Shown: positions 23,991-32,625 of the stretch, piece after piece | How positions within the stretch are numbered: the stretch's first letter is position 1 | How the letters are laid out: each line of letters opens with the position of its first letter | Assembly (NCBI GenBank): GCA_002719095.1 | Contig: PBGO01000018.1 | Coordinates: forward strand, 56,307 to 90,642 | Source of the DNA: Fidelibacterota bacterium | GTDB taxonomy: Bacteria > Fidelibacterota > Marinisomatia > SCGC-AAA003-L08 > D37C17 | Reading direction: 5' to 3' | Length of the DNA: 34,336 bases | Program-made: the position numbers and the translations under genes | The notes under the pieces: generated by a model | What the model saw: only the letters and a program-made list of their open reading frames with translations | The model's database searches: none | Told to the model about the DNA's origin: nothing

Positions 23991-25415
23991 TTATGCTCCC
24001 CCAAAAACTTCAATATTGCTAAACAGACAGGCAGGCGTAGCATGTCCTACTCTAATTACTTGATTTGGTTCGCCTTTTCCACAATTTGGAGTCCCAAAAA
24101 CCTCAAAAGTTGACTCATTCCCAACCATTTTTAGACTATTCCAAAATGGTGTTGTCACGCCACGATAATTTGGATTTTTAACAACTTTTGTCAATTTTCC
24201 ATCTTCGATAAGGCGACCATATTCCATACCAAACTGAAACTTATTTCTGTAATCATCAATAGACCAGGACTTATTTGTCTCAACATATATGCCTCTTTCG
24301 ACTGAAGATACCATATCCTTAAATGTAGATTCTCCTGGTTCTAAATTTAAATTTGCCATTCTATCAATCGGTGCACGATTCCATGAAGAAGACCTAAAGT
24401 TTGCAACTGCAGGAATTCCTGATCTTGCTTGGCTTTCCATTCCACCTAATCCACATATAAGTTTGCCTTCTTTAATAAGATATTTCTTTTCAGCTTTCAT
24501 GCCACCATCATCAAACATATACGAAGCCATTTCATTTGATATAGTTGGGTCAAAGGTTACATTCATTATTTCTGAACCGTATTTCAGTTTTCCAAAATCA
24601 TCTAACCGAACAAAACTCCAGCCAGCGTAGTTCCTCTCATCACCCAAAATTCTATCAATTTCCAAAGGATGACCGATGCTCTCATGAATTTGAAGAACCA
24701 TTTGACTAGGCGCAATTATTACATCCATTTTCTCATTGGGACATTCATCAGCTTTAACTAATTCTAAAGCCTCCGTAAGAATTTTTTCACAGTTTCCCAT
24801 AACAATATCTTCATTGAGTGCTTCCAAGCCCATTTGATGGCCCATCCTGCCCATTGAGCGTCTTTGAATGACATCATTATCTTTTACGTTAACTGCTTGA
24901 TCTGTAATCAGAATAAGAAACTGCTGATTTGCATCACTACCATTAGTGCAAACGTAATTGAATTCTGTTTCTACTATCATCGCCATTGAAGATGCTGATA
25001 TGACTTTATCTGAACTTTTCAAGAATTGATTAGCTTTAATTAGTATTTGATTTATTTCACCCGCGGATAATGATGATGCATCTTTCAAAAACTTTGATTT
25101 GTAGTTTCCAACAGCTTTAGGTCTGACATCAGGATTAAACTTAAATAGTGAATTATGGGATGCAATCTTTGCATTTTCAAAAGCACTTTTAGCTGCTTTG
25201 TTGACTCCAAAAGATGTCATATTGTTTGTGGCAGCATAACCAAATTGGCCATTATGTAATACCTCTACCATAATGCCGTGTGTGTCAACAGAAGTATTTG
25301 ATTGGGGATTTAAGTCTCTTATAGATCTATAAGTTTTAGTTTCCTTTACTTCTCTTAGACCAACCCATTCAGCAGAAACGTCAATAGTATTTAATAATGA
25401 TTTCAAATCTTTCAT
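23991..25415 (-). CDS. tldD: TldD family metalloprotease, catalytic subunit
   Basis: Zinc protease that, with TldE, trims peptides in the cytosol; in other bacteria the pair processes microcin B17 or degrades unfolded peptides. The zinc motif is HESIGHPLEIDR (HExxxH) at about residues 243-254. Other family blocks are GFVRL-like WSFVRLDDFG, GGMKAEKKYLIKEGKL and a C-terminal GFGTPNCGKGEP-like VFGTPNCGKGEP. The ATG has a GGAG Shine-Dalgarno. It is divergent from the peptide importer, 128 bases away, which fits a role downstream of peptide uptake. I see no precursor peptide gene nearby that would suggest natural-product maturation. Confidence 0.94.
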   Translation of the reverse strand: MKDLKSLLNTIDVSAEWVGLREVKETKTYRSIRDLNPQSNTSVDTHGIMVEVLHNGQFGYAATNNMTSFGVNKAAKSAFENAKIASHNSLFKFNPDVRPKAVGNYKSKFLKDASSLSAGEINQILIKANQFLKSSDKVISASSMAMIVETEFNYVCTNGSDANQQFLILITDQAVNVKDNDVIQRRSMGRMGHQMGLEALNEDIVMGNCEKILTEALELVKADECPNEKMDVIIAPSQMVLQIHESIGHPLEIDRILGDERNYAGWSFVRLDDFGKLKYGSEIMNVTFDPTISNEMASYMFDDGGMKAEKKYLIKEGKLICGLGGMESQARSGIPAVANFRSSSWNRAPIDRMANLNLEPGESTFKDMVSSVERGIYVETNKSWSIDDYRNKFQFGMEYGRLIEDGKLTKVVKNPNYRGVTTPFWNSLKMVGNESTFEVFGTPNCGKGEPNQVIRVGHATPACLFSNIEVFGGA

Positions 25416-25543
25416 TTTTATCTCCTAGATAACACAAAATTTATATATAAAATAATATTGAGACTATTTGTTTTTAACATTTCTAGAATTACTAATAAAT
25501 CGCTAACTTATTTATGTTCAAAAAAAATCATATTGAGGTAAAT

Positions 25544-27460
25544 ATGTTTAAAAACCATAAAAAATATTATTCGGTAGCATTAATTTTAATCAGTGTATCA
25601 TTACTTAATGCAGTCAAGTTTGCTCCAAAGGAGGAATTCAAAAATCCAATACTCAAAGATTCAAAAGAAGATGGCGGCTTGGGTTTCGATGAAATAGCAG
25701 ATGTTGCAGGTTGGCAGACAAGTAAAAATATAAAAACTGGCGATCCTAGAGCCACTAAAGGTGGAAGTCTCACAATGCTTGGGGGTGCAGAATTTCCCAG
25801 AACTTTTAGAGATATTGGTGTCGATACAAGGCATCAAATAAATTCACTGATGTCTTCTCTACAATATGAAGCATTACTGTCTTTCGATTATGAAGATCTT
25901 GAATACAAACCCAACTTAGCTACCCATTGGAAGATTGAGCCTGATTCTTTAACCTTTAGATTCAGAATTGACCCAAATGCAAAATGGTCCGATGGTAGAG
26001 ATATAACTTCCAATGACGTTGTAGCTTATCTAAGATTAATACTTGACCCTGGCCACGAAGATCCAAATACAAGTAGAATAATGGGTGAACTATTTGAATT
26101 ACCTGTAGCTGAGTCAAAATATATAGTGAAAGTAGTTGCCAAGAAAAAAGACTGGAGAAGTTTTAGGTATGCAGCCTCATTTACTCCGTTGCCAAGCTTT
26201 TACTTAGACAAGATTGATGGTGCAGGATACATAGAAAAGTATAATGATAGCTTTATGCCAGTATCAGGACCATATAAATACGACGAAGCTAATACAGTTA
26301 AGGGCGCTGACGGGGTAATTACTTTTAAAAGACGTACAGATTATTGGGCTAAAGATTATAAACGTAATATCGGTTTTAATAATTTTGACCAAATCAGATT
26401 TATTTTTATAATGGATGAAAATCAGCAACAAGTTAGTTTTTTTAATGGCGAATTTGATATGTATTCAGGTTTTAGAGCTCAATGGTGGGTTGAATTATTT
26501 AACGAAAAGGAACAAGCTGAAATAAGTCGAGGATGGATTCATAAAATTAAGATATTTAATTCTCTACCAAAAGGCCCATCTGGCATTGTTTTTAATACTA
26601 AAAAAGCTCCTTGGGATGATATCAAGGTTAGAAAAGCTTTTGCACATCTTTTTGATGTTGAGAAATTAAACAAGAGATTATTTTTCAATGAATATAGCCA
26701 ACTCAATACTTTCTTTTTTGGAACACCTTATGCAAATCCACGCAACCCATTTACAGAATACAACCCTGAAAAAGCACTTTCTTTACTCAACGAAGCTGGT
26801 TGGGTGATGGAGCCTGGAGAAACTTGGCTTTCTAAAAATGGAAAAAAATTTGAATTTGAGTTTTTAATTGCAACTGGTGGAGAAAGAATCTATTCTTCAT
26901 TCCAAGACGATTTGAGTAAAGTTGGTATAAAAATGACATTTAATCAAATGGATAATATTGGAAAATTCTCTTCTACTATGAAAAAAGAATTTGAAGTTAC
27001 ATCTCAGGGTTGGACTGCAGGGTTTTTTCCTTCTCCAGAAGGTATGATGCATTCAAAATTTGCAGAAGATATAGAAGTAACTAACATTACCTCAATGGCA
27101 ATACCAGAAATGGATAAACTAATAGATATGTACAATGCAGAATGGGATGCAAAAAAAAGAGTTCCATTAGCTCATAAAATTGATAGTATTGCTATTAACT
27201 CATATCACTATGCAATGGGGTGGACATCTCCCTATGGGCTTAGAATGATGTATTGGAATAAATTCGGTATTCCTGAAACAGGTATAAGTTATATTGGAGA
27301 TTGGATGGCTCCTATATTCATGTGGTGGAACGATCCTGAAAAAGAGATACAATTAGAAAAGGCAATTAGTTCACAATTAAGTTTGGATAAATCAAATGTT
27401 GGTAAAAAGTCAAGTACTGGTGATTGGAACGAAATTGATTATTGGAATAAAAAGCCTTAG
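25544..27460 (+). CDS. Periplasmic peptide/solute-binding protein of a Dpp/Opp-type ABC importer (SBP family 5)
   Basis: Binds a substrate, most likely peptides, and delivers it to the permease encoded next. I chose ATG 25544, preceded by TTGAGGT, over ATG 25514 because the signal peptide (YYSVALILISVSLLNAV) then sits at the usual distance. Family 5 blocks: NLATHWKIEPDSLTFRFRI, AKWSDGRDITSNDVVAYLRL, PVSGPYKYDEAN, APWDDIKVRKAFAHLFD and YNPEKALSLLNEAGW. It is long for the family (638 residues), as in some family 5 proteins for larger ligands. It is the first gene of a five-gene operon, followed two bases later by the first permease. Confidence 0.95.
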   Translation: MFKNHKKYYSVALILISVSLLNAVKFAPKEEFKNPILKDSKEDGGLGFDEIADVAGWQTSKNIKTGDPRATKGGSLTMLGGAEFPRTFRDIGVDTRHQINSLMSSLQYEALLSFDYEDLEYKPNLATHWKIEPDSLTFRFRIDPNAKWSDGRDITSNDVVAYLRLILDPGHEDPNTSRIMGELFELPVAESKYIVKVVAKKKDWRSFRYAASFTPLPSFYLDKIDGAGYIEKYNDSFMPVSGPYKYDEANTVKGADGVITFKRRTDYWAKDYKRNIGFNNFDQIRFIFIMDENQQQVSFFNGEFDMYSGFRAQWWVELFNEKEQAEISRGWIHKIKIFNSLPKGPSGIVFNTKKAPWDDIKVRKAFAHLFDVEKLNKRLFFNEYSQLNTFFFGTPYANPRNPFTEYNPEKALSLLNEAGWVMEPGETWLSKNGKKFEFEFLIATGGERIYSSFQDDLSKVGIKMTFNQMDNIGKFSSTMKKEFEVTSQGWTAGFFPSPEGMMHSKFAEDIEVTNITSMAIPEMDKLIDMYNAEWDAKKRVPLAHKIDSIAINSYHYAMGWTSPYGLRMMYWNKFGIPETGISYIGDWMAPIFMWWNDPEKEIQLEKAISSQLSLDKSNVGKKSSTGDWNEIDYWNKKP

Positions 27461-27462
27461 AA

Positions 27463-29202
27463 ATGACATCATATTTGATAAGAAGATTACTTTTATTAAT
27501 TCCAACTTTTTTTGGAACAACTCTTTTGGTTTTTTGGATTTTAAATATCACTCCTGACGGTCCCTATGAGCGAAAAATCGAAGAAATAAAAGCTGCAAAT
27601 ATGCAGAAAAATGAAGGCGGTTCGACATCTTCATTTAGTGATACCCCTTCAGGAGAAGTCAACAGAGATACCTCAAAAAAAATAAAAAGGTCAATGCCTC
27701 TTTGGAATCCTGATATATCAATGATTAACAGATATCTAATGTGGCTAGGCTTTGCGAAACGAGAAATTGAATGGGTTGCAAATCATAATGTAAATTTACC
27801 CTACAGATTTACAGTTGGTCCATCGTATGAAACAAACGAACAAGGAGTTCCAATTTCAATTCAAAAATATATATTTCCAGTCTCCATCAATGGAGAATTA
27901 GCTATTTATGAAAGTTCTCCAGGTACAGATTTTGACTCGGAATATTTTATGAACATAGAGGATACTAATTTTGACGCAATTGGATATATTCAAAAACTTA
28001 GAGTTTGGGAGCCATATTTACTTACTTTAGACAAAGTAGATTACGAAAACAAGAAATTACTCTTTCAGAAGTATCTTTTCATGGATGAGAATTTCAACGT
28101 TTATGAAAGTATTTTATGTACAAATACAAATCATCCAGATTACACAACTTTACCTGCAGTAAGCGATTTAGAAAAACAAAAAGAAACATTCTGGCAAGAG
28201 TCAGAATGGATAGCCGTTGAAATTGATAAATTTCATGCAGACTTGATTTACGAAGACAAAAATAAACTTATAAACTCATCTTTATTCAAAGAAAATTGGA
28301 AGAAATCAGATTGGCTTTCAACTAAAATCATTGATTTTAATTGGTTTACTCAGTACTTAAATAAAACAAAAAATATTTCAAATGATAAAATAGAACTTTC
28401 TCTATTGCAATTCAGGGGAATTTTCAATGGCTACCTAGGCGAAACTAATGATAAGAGAAGTGTTGCTCAAGAAATATGGACTAGAATACATATTTCATCT
28501 TTTTTTGGGATTACGGGTTTTTTACTTTCATATTTAGTTTGTATTCCTCTTGGAATCATGAAAGCTTTAAAGCATGGCTCTAGATTTGATGTGACATCAA
28601 GTGGCTTAGTTTTCATTGGATACTCTATTCCTGCTTATGCGTTTGGTGTTCTACTAATATGGTTTTTGGCCTCAAGTGCAAGCCCTCTAATATCGTGGGG
28701 TTGGATTGATACTACACTTTTACCAAACAAAGGTTGGCGTCCTTCAAACTGGGAAGACTTATCATTTGGAGGTAAAATTTTAGGTCAATTGCAACATGCA
28801 CTACTGCCTACAATATGTTATATGTTAGGCTCATTTGCAACACTTACAGTTCTTATGAAAAATTCCTTGATGGAAAATATGAGCCAAGATTATGTAAGAA
28901 CAGCTTTTGCAAAAGGGTTAAAAGAAAAGTCAGTAATTTTCAAGCATGCAGTACGCAATTCATTAATTCCCATGGCCACAGGTATTGGAGGCTTAATTGG
29001 TATTTTTCTTGCAGGATCATATCTAATCGAAAAAGTTTTTAACATCGATGGAATAGGGTTGCTTGGGTTTAAATCCATTCAAAACCGTGATTATGGTATA
29101 TTTCTTGGTTTCCTAGTTATTGGTACTGTTATAAGGTTGATTGGTAATCTAATATCAGATATATGCTATGCTATCATAGATCCTAGGATAAGGTTTAAAT
29201 AG
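27463..29202 (+). CDS. Dpp/Opp-type ABC permease (DppB-like) with a ~200-residue periplasmic insertion
   Basis: Inner-membrane permease. The N-terminus is canonical DppB (TSYLIRRLLLLIPTFFGTTLLVFWILN) and so is the part from about 320 to 579 (SVAQEIWTRI, VCIPLGIMKALKHGSRFD, ATLTVLMKNSLMENMSQDYVRTA-type loop, FAKGLKEKSV coupling helix and the DPRIRFK end). Normal DppB has about 300-340 residues. Here YLMWLGF (near 91) and GYLGE (near 317), normally joined by a short loop, are separated by about 210 extra residues rich in Trp, Asp, Asn and Lys, on the periplasmic side. A Ser/Gly-rich linker (about 50-70) precedes. I do not recognise the inserted domain. Confidence 0.93.
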   Translation: MTSYLIRRLLLLIPTFFGTTLLVFWILNITPDGPYERKIEEIKAANMQKNEGGSTSSFSDTPSGEVNRDTSKKIKRSMPLWNPDISMINRYLMWLGFAKREIEWVANHNVNLPYRFTVGPSYETNEQGVPISIQKYIFPVSINGELAIYESSPGTDFDSEYFMNIEDTNFDAIGYIQKLRVWEPYLLTLDKVDYENKKLLFQKYLFMDENFNVYESILCTNTNHPDYTTLPAVSDLEKQKETFWQESEWIAVEIDKFHADLIYEDKNKLINSSLFKENWKKSDWLSTKIIDFNWFTQYLNKTKNISNDKIELSLLQFRGIFNGYLGETNDKRSVAQEIWTRIHISSFFGITGFLLSYLVCIPLGIMKALKHGSRFDVTSSGLVFIGYSIPAYAFGVLLIWFLASSASPLISWGWIDTTLLPNKGWRPSNWEDLSFGGKILGQLQHALLPTICYMLGSFATLTVLMKNSLMENMSQDYVRTAFAKGLKEKSVIFKHAVRNSLIPMATGIGGLIGIFLAGSYLIEKVFNIDGIGLLGFKSIQNRDYGIFLGFLVIGTVIRLIGNLISDICYAIIDPRIRFK

Positions 29203-29204
29203 AT

Positions 29205-30785
29205 ATGTTGGGCAAACGGTATATTCAAATATTTACTTCTGTAGTAATTTTAATAATATTTTTATTATTGGTAACCGGCTATTTTGACTTTTTAATACAA
29301 TTATTCAGATTTCTACTAGTTTCTTTTCTAAATATTATTGATCTAGTATTTTATTTAATTTTGAGTGCATTTAGCTTTTTAAATATTATTATTAAAATTT
29401 TACCTTCGAATTTCAACGAATTAATAAGTTCAATTATAAAACTAAGTCCTTTTCTGATTATTATAACTCCAATCCTAATTTTTAGAAGATTCAAACTATT
29501 AACTTTGCATTCAAATAAACTAGATACTAAAAAAAGTGAATCGATTTTTCAAAAAAGATTAAGAAAATTTAAATCAATTAAGCGTGGTTACTACTCGCTT
29601 ATCATATTATTGGTTCTATACGCTACTTCTCTCATAGGTCCGCTGTGGATGAACAACAAACCCCTCTACGTTTCATTCTCAAACCAAAAATATGACTTTG
29701 GTGAGGTTTTCAATGACAAAAATAAGAATGGAGTGTGGGATAAAGGTGAACCGTTTGAAGACCAGAAATCAATATTTTTTCCGGCTATTAAAGATTTTTT
29801 TAGTTTCGTTCCAGGGTTTTCAGAAGCTAGGTATGGCGCATCGATTTTTAATCAAAAAGGTGCACTCGTTGACTTTCGAAAACTAAATGATAGCCTAAAT
29901 AGCTCTCAAAATAATGGGGCTGGATTCATAGTCATGCCTCTCTACATGTATCATCCTCATGAGGATTTGAGTGATAAGCTTGATGAAAAATATAAAGATG
30001 CTAATAATAATGGAAAATGGGATGAGGGTGAAGATTTTAATGATGAAAATAAAAATAACGAATATGATACTTTCAACCCTCCAACAAAACCTGGTGATTC
30101 TAAACGAAACTTTTTAGGAACAGAAACCAGCGGAAAAGATGTTTTTGCTAGGTTAGTTGATGGCTATAAAATTAGTATAACTTTTGCTTTAGTTGTTACG
30201 ACACTTAGTTACATCATTGGAGTAATAATTGGAGCGTTTTTAGGCTATTTCGGCGGGAAGTGGGATTTATTCGGAGTAAGATTAATTGAAATATTTAGTT
30301 CTATACCCTTTTTATTTGTTCTTATGATTTTAGCAGGCTTTATGAAACCTGGAGTATTATTGCTGGCCCTGTTATCCGTGATTCTAAAAGGATGGATAGG
30401 AATTACAATGTATATAAGAGGAGAATTTTTTAGAGAAAAACCTAAAGATTATGTTTCTGCTGCAGTCTCTATGGGGCAATCGAATACAAAAATAATGTTT
30501 AAACACATATTACCTAATTCACTCACACCTATAATAACCTTTGCTCCTTTTTCAATTATTGGAGACATATTCACTTTGGTTTCACTTGACTTTTTAGGAT
30601 ATGGGCTCAGGCCTCCCGCATCAAGTTGGGGCGCTCTTTTAAAGCAAGGCTCAGAAAATTTGCTTGAATGGCATCTATTAGTTTTTCCTGTTTTGGTTTT
30701 AACAATTACAATTTTTATGATTACATTCATAAGTGAAGCAGTAAGAGAGGCGTTCGATCCAAGGGTTTATTCGAGATTAAGGTAA
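29205..30785 (+). CDS. Dpp/Opp-type ABC permease (DppC-like) with extra N-terminal helices and EF-hand-like periplasmic loop
   Basis: Inner-membrane permease of 526 residues against about 290 in ordinary DppC. Residues 1-110 add roughly three hydrophobic segments. The canonical first helix follows (about 128-148). A periplasmic insert of about 150 residues then contains three calcium-type loops: DKNKNGVWDKGE (171-182), DANNNGKWDEGE (265-276) and DENKNNEYD (280-288). The normal DppC core resumes at NFLGTETSGKDVFARLVDG and ends in DFLGYGLRPPASSWGALLKQG and EAVREAFDPRVY. The stop overlaps the ATPase start (TAATG). Calcium binding is inferred from D-x-N-x-N-G spacing. Confidence 0.93.
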   Translation: MLGKRYIQIFTSVVILIIFLLLVTGYFDFLIQLFRFLLVSFLNIIDLVFYLILSAFSFLNIIIKILPSNFNELISSIIKLSPFLIIITPILIFRRFKLLTLHSNKLDTKKSESIFQKRLRKFKSIKRGYYSLIILLVLYATSLIGPLWMNNKPLYVSFSNQKYDFGEVFNDKNKNGVWDKGEPFEDQKSIFFPAIKDFFSFVPGFSEARYGASIFNQKGALVDFRKLNDSLNSSQNNGAGFIVMPLYMYHPHEDLSDKLDEKYKDANNNGKWDEGEDFNDENKNNEYDTFNPPTKPGDSKRNFLGTETSGKDVFARLVDGYKISITFALVVTTLSYIIGVIIGAFLGYFGGKWDLFGVRLIEIFSSIPFLFVLMILAGFMKPGVLLLALLSVILKGWIGITMYIRGEFFREKPKDYVSAAVSMGQSNTKIMFKHILPNSLTPIITFAPFSIIGDIFTLVSLDFLGYGLRPPASSWGALLKQGSENLLEWHLLVFPVLVLTITIFMITFISEAVREAFDPRVYSRLR

Positions 30786-31765
30786 TGAAAAAGTTAATAG
30801 AAGTTAAAAATCTAAAAACATTTTTTTACACGGAGGCTGGTACAGTTAAAGCCGTTAATGATGTTACATTTGATATTTTTCAAGGAGAAGTATTGGGTAT
30901 TGTTGGTGAATCTGGTAGTGGTAAGTCAGTAACGTCTCTTTCAATTAATAGACTAATACCAAATCCTCCAGGAGAGATTGTTGGAGGTGAAATATTGTAT
31001 CGTAAAAAAAATCTTCTTGATTTATCATATGAAGAAATGAGAAACTTTAGAGGAAAAGATATTGCAATGATATTTCAAGAGCCTATGACATCATTAAATC
31101 CAGTTGTTAGAATTGAAAGGCAAATGAATGAAATATTAATTAAGCATGAAGGTATCAATAAAATTGAAGCAACTAAAAGAAGCATTAAAATGTTAGATTT
31201 AGTTGGAATACCTGAGCCTGAAAGAAGAATTAAAGACTACCCACATCAATTTTCTGGTGGCATGAGACAAAGAATTATGATAGCAATGGCTCTCCAATGT
31301 AATCCAGCGCTGCTCATAGCAGACGAACCAACAACTGCTTTAGATGTTACAATTCAAGCTCAAATATTAGATTTAATGATGAATTTAAAAAATAAAAGAA
31401 AAGATGCAGCTATTTTATTAATCACACATGATTTAGCTGTTGTAGCAGAAACCTGCGATCGTGTTATTGTAATGTATGGAGGAGTAATACAAGAGATTGC
31501 AAATGTTCATGAGCTTTTTAAAAACCCTGTTCATCCGTATACTAAAGCGCTAATGGATTCAATTCCAAAAATGGATATTAAAGAAAAACGATTAAAGGCT
31601 TTGAAAGGTATGGTACCATCAATTTTAGAACTTGGAGATGGGTGTAAACTCTGTACAAGATTTGAGCCGGAAGACTGTGCTTGCGCTGGAACAAAGATTG
31701 AGCCAGATCTTATAAAAGTTGGTGAAAATCATTATGCAAGAATTAATCCGGATTTAATTAAATGA
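30785..31765 (+). CDS. ABC importer ATPase, DppD/OppD-like
   Basis: Cytosolic ATPase powering the peptide importer. Walker A GESGSGKS at residues 41-48, Q-loop IFQEPMTSLNPV, signature QFSGGMRQRIMIAMAL, Walker B LLIADEPTTALDV and the H-loop LITHDLAVVAE are all intact. The C-terminal oligopeptide-transporter extension follows (HPYTKALMDSIP). It holds four Cys in C-x2-C-x7-C-x-C (CKLCTRFEPEDCAC), in the place where DppD-type proteins carry a Cys-rich motif linked to a [4Fe-4S] cluster. Length is normal (326). The start overlaps the permease stop by one base and the stop overlaps the next gene by four. Confidence 0.96.
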   Translation: MKKLIEVKNLKTFFYTEAGTVKAVNDVTFDIFQGEVLGIVGESGSGKSVTSLSINRLIPNPPGEIVGGEILYRKKNLLDLSYEEMRNFRGKDIAMIFQEPMTSLNPVVRIERQMNEILIKHEGINKIEATKRSIKMLDLVGIPEPERRIKDYPHQFSGGMRQRIMIAMALQCNPALLIADEPTTALDVTIQAQILDLMMNLKNKRKDAAILLITHDLAVVAETCDRVIVMYGGVIQEIANVHELFKNPVHPYTKALMDSIPKMDIKEKRLKALKGMVPSILELGDGCKLCTRFEPEDCACAGTKIEPDLIKVGENHYARINPDLIK

Positions 31766-32625
31766 GTAGCCTCTTAAAAATAAGGAATTTATCAGTTGAT
31801 TTCCCAATATTTGGAGGCGTTTTTCAACGCTCTATTGGGGCAGTAAATGCCGTTAAAAATGTAAGCTTTAATTTGAATCAAGGTGAAACTTTAGGTATTG
31901 TTGGTGAATCTGGTAGTGGTAAATCTACTCTTGGCAAAGCTATTCTTAATGTTTTGAAATTAACAGCTCCTGACGTGAAAATTAACGGCGATATTTACCT
32001 TGAGAGCAATAATGAAAATGTAAATATTCTGAATCTTTCTCGTCCAGAAATGCGTCCATATAGAACAGATATTCAAATGATATTTCAAGATCCATACTCT
32101 TCTTTAAATCCAAGAATGATTGTTAGAGATATTATACAAGAACCACTTGACATTAATACCCGATTAAGTAGTAGAGAGAAAAAAGATAAAGTAAACTGGC
32201 TATTAAATAAAGTTGGCCTAACACCTGAGCAATCAGGAAGGTATCCCCATGAATTTTCAGGAGGCCAGAGGCAAAGAATTGGTATTGCTAGATCTTTAGC
32301 AACAGATCCAAAAATTATTATTGCTGATGAACCTGTATCTGCATTAGACGTTTCAATTCAGGCACAAATCATCAATCTTATGATGGATTTACAAGAAGAG
32401 TTCAATTTATCAATTATATTCATTGCTCACGATTTGTCAGTTGTAAAGCATATTTCAGATAGAGTTGGAGTTATGTATCTAGGAGAACTAGTTGAGATAA
32501 ATGATACTAAAAAGATATTTAGCAACCCATCACATGAGTACACAAAAACTTTACTAAGAGCCATCCCTGAACCAAATCCTGAAGGCAGAGAAGTTAGAAA
32601 AGCGAACAGATTAAAACCTATTTAA
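31762..32625 (+). CDS. ABC importer ATPase, DppF/OppF-like
   Basis: Second ATPase of the importer. Walker A GESGSGKST at 48-56, Q-loop IFQDPYSSLNPR, signature FSGGQRQRIGIARSL, Walker B IIIADEPVSALDVS and H-loop FIAHDLSVVKH are intact. The C-terminal extension ends soon after HEYTKTLLRAIPEPNP and lacks the Cys motif found in its partner, so at 287 residues it is a short form. The start is an ATGA overlap with the first ATPase gene. Its stop lies inside the last codons of the convergent secreted-protein gene (8-base overlap), with no terminator hairpin between. Confidence 0.95.
   Translation: MSSLLKIRNLSVDFPIFGGVFQRSIGAVNAVKNVSFNLNQGETLGIVGESGSGKSTLGKAILNVLKLTAPDVKINGDIYLESNNENVNILNLSRPEMRPYRTDIQMIFQDPYSSLNPRMIVRDIIQEPLDINTRLSSREKKDKVNWLLNKVGLTPEQSGRYPHEFSGGQRQRIGIARSLATDPKIIIADEPVSALDVSIQAQIINLMMDLQEEFNLSIIFIAHDLSVVKHISDRVGVMYLGELVEINDTKKIFSNPSHEYTKTLLRAIPEPNPEGREVRKANRLKPI

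Noticed and set aside
23991-25415. TldD/TldE as part of a peptide natural-product (RiPP) cluster
   Set aside because: No precursor peptide, cyclodehydratase or dedicated exporter lies beside it; the neighbours are AlgH and a peptide importer.
25451-25462. TTTATATATAAA-type AT palindrome between tldD and the importer as an operator
   Set aside because: Pure A-T palindromes of this size are expected by chance in such AT-rich intergenic DNA.
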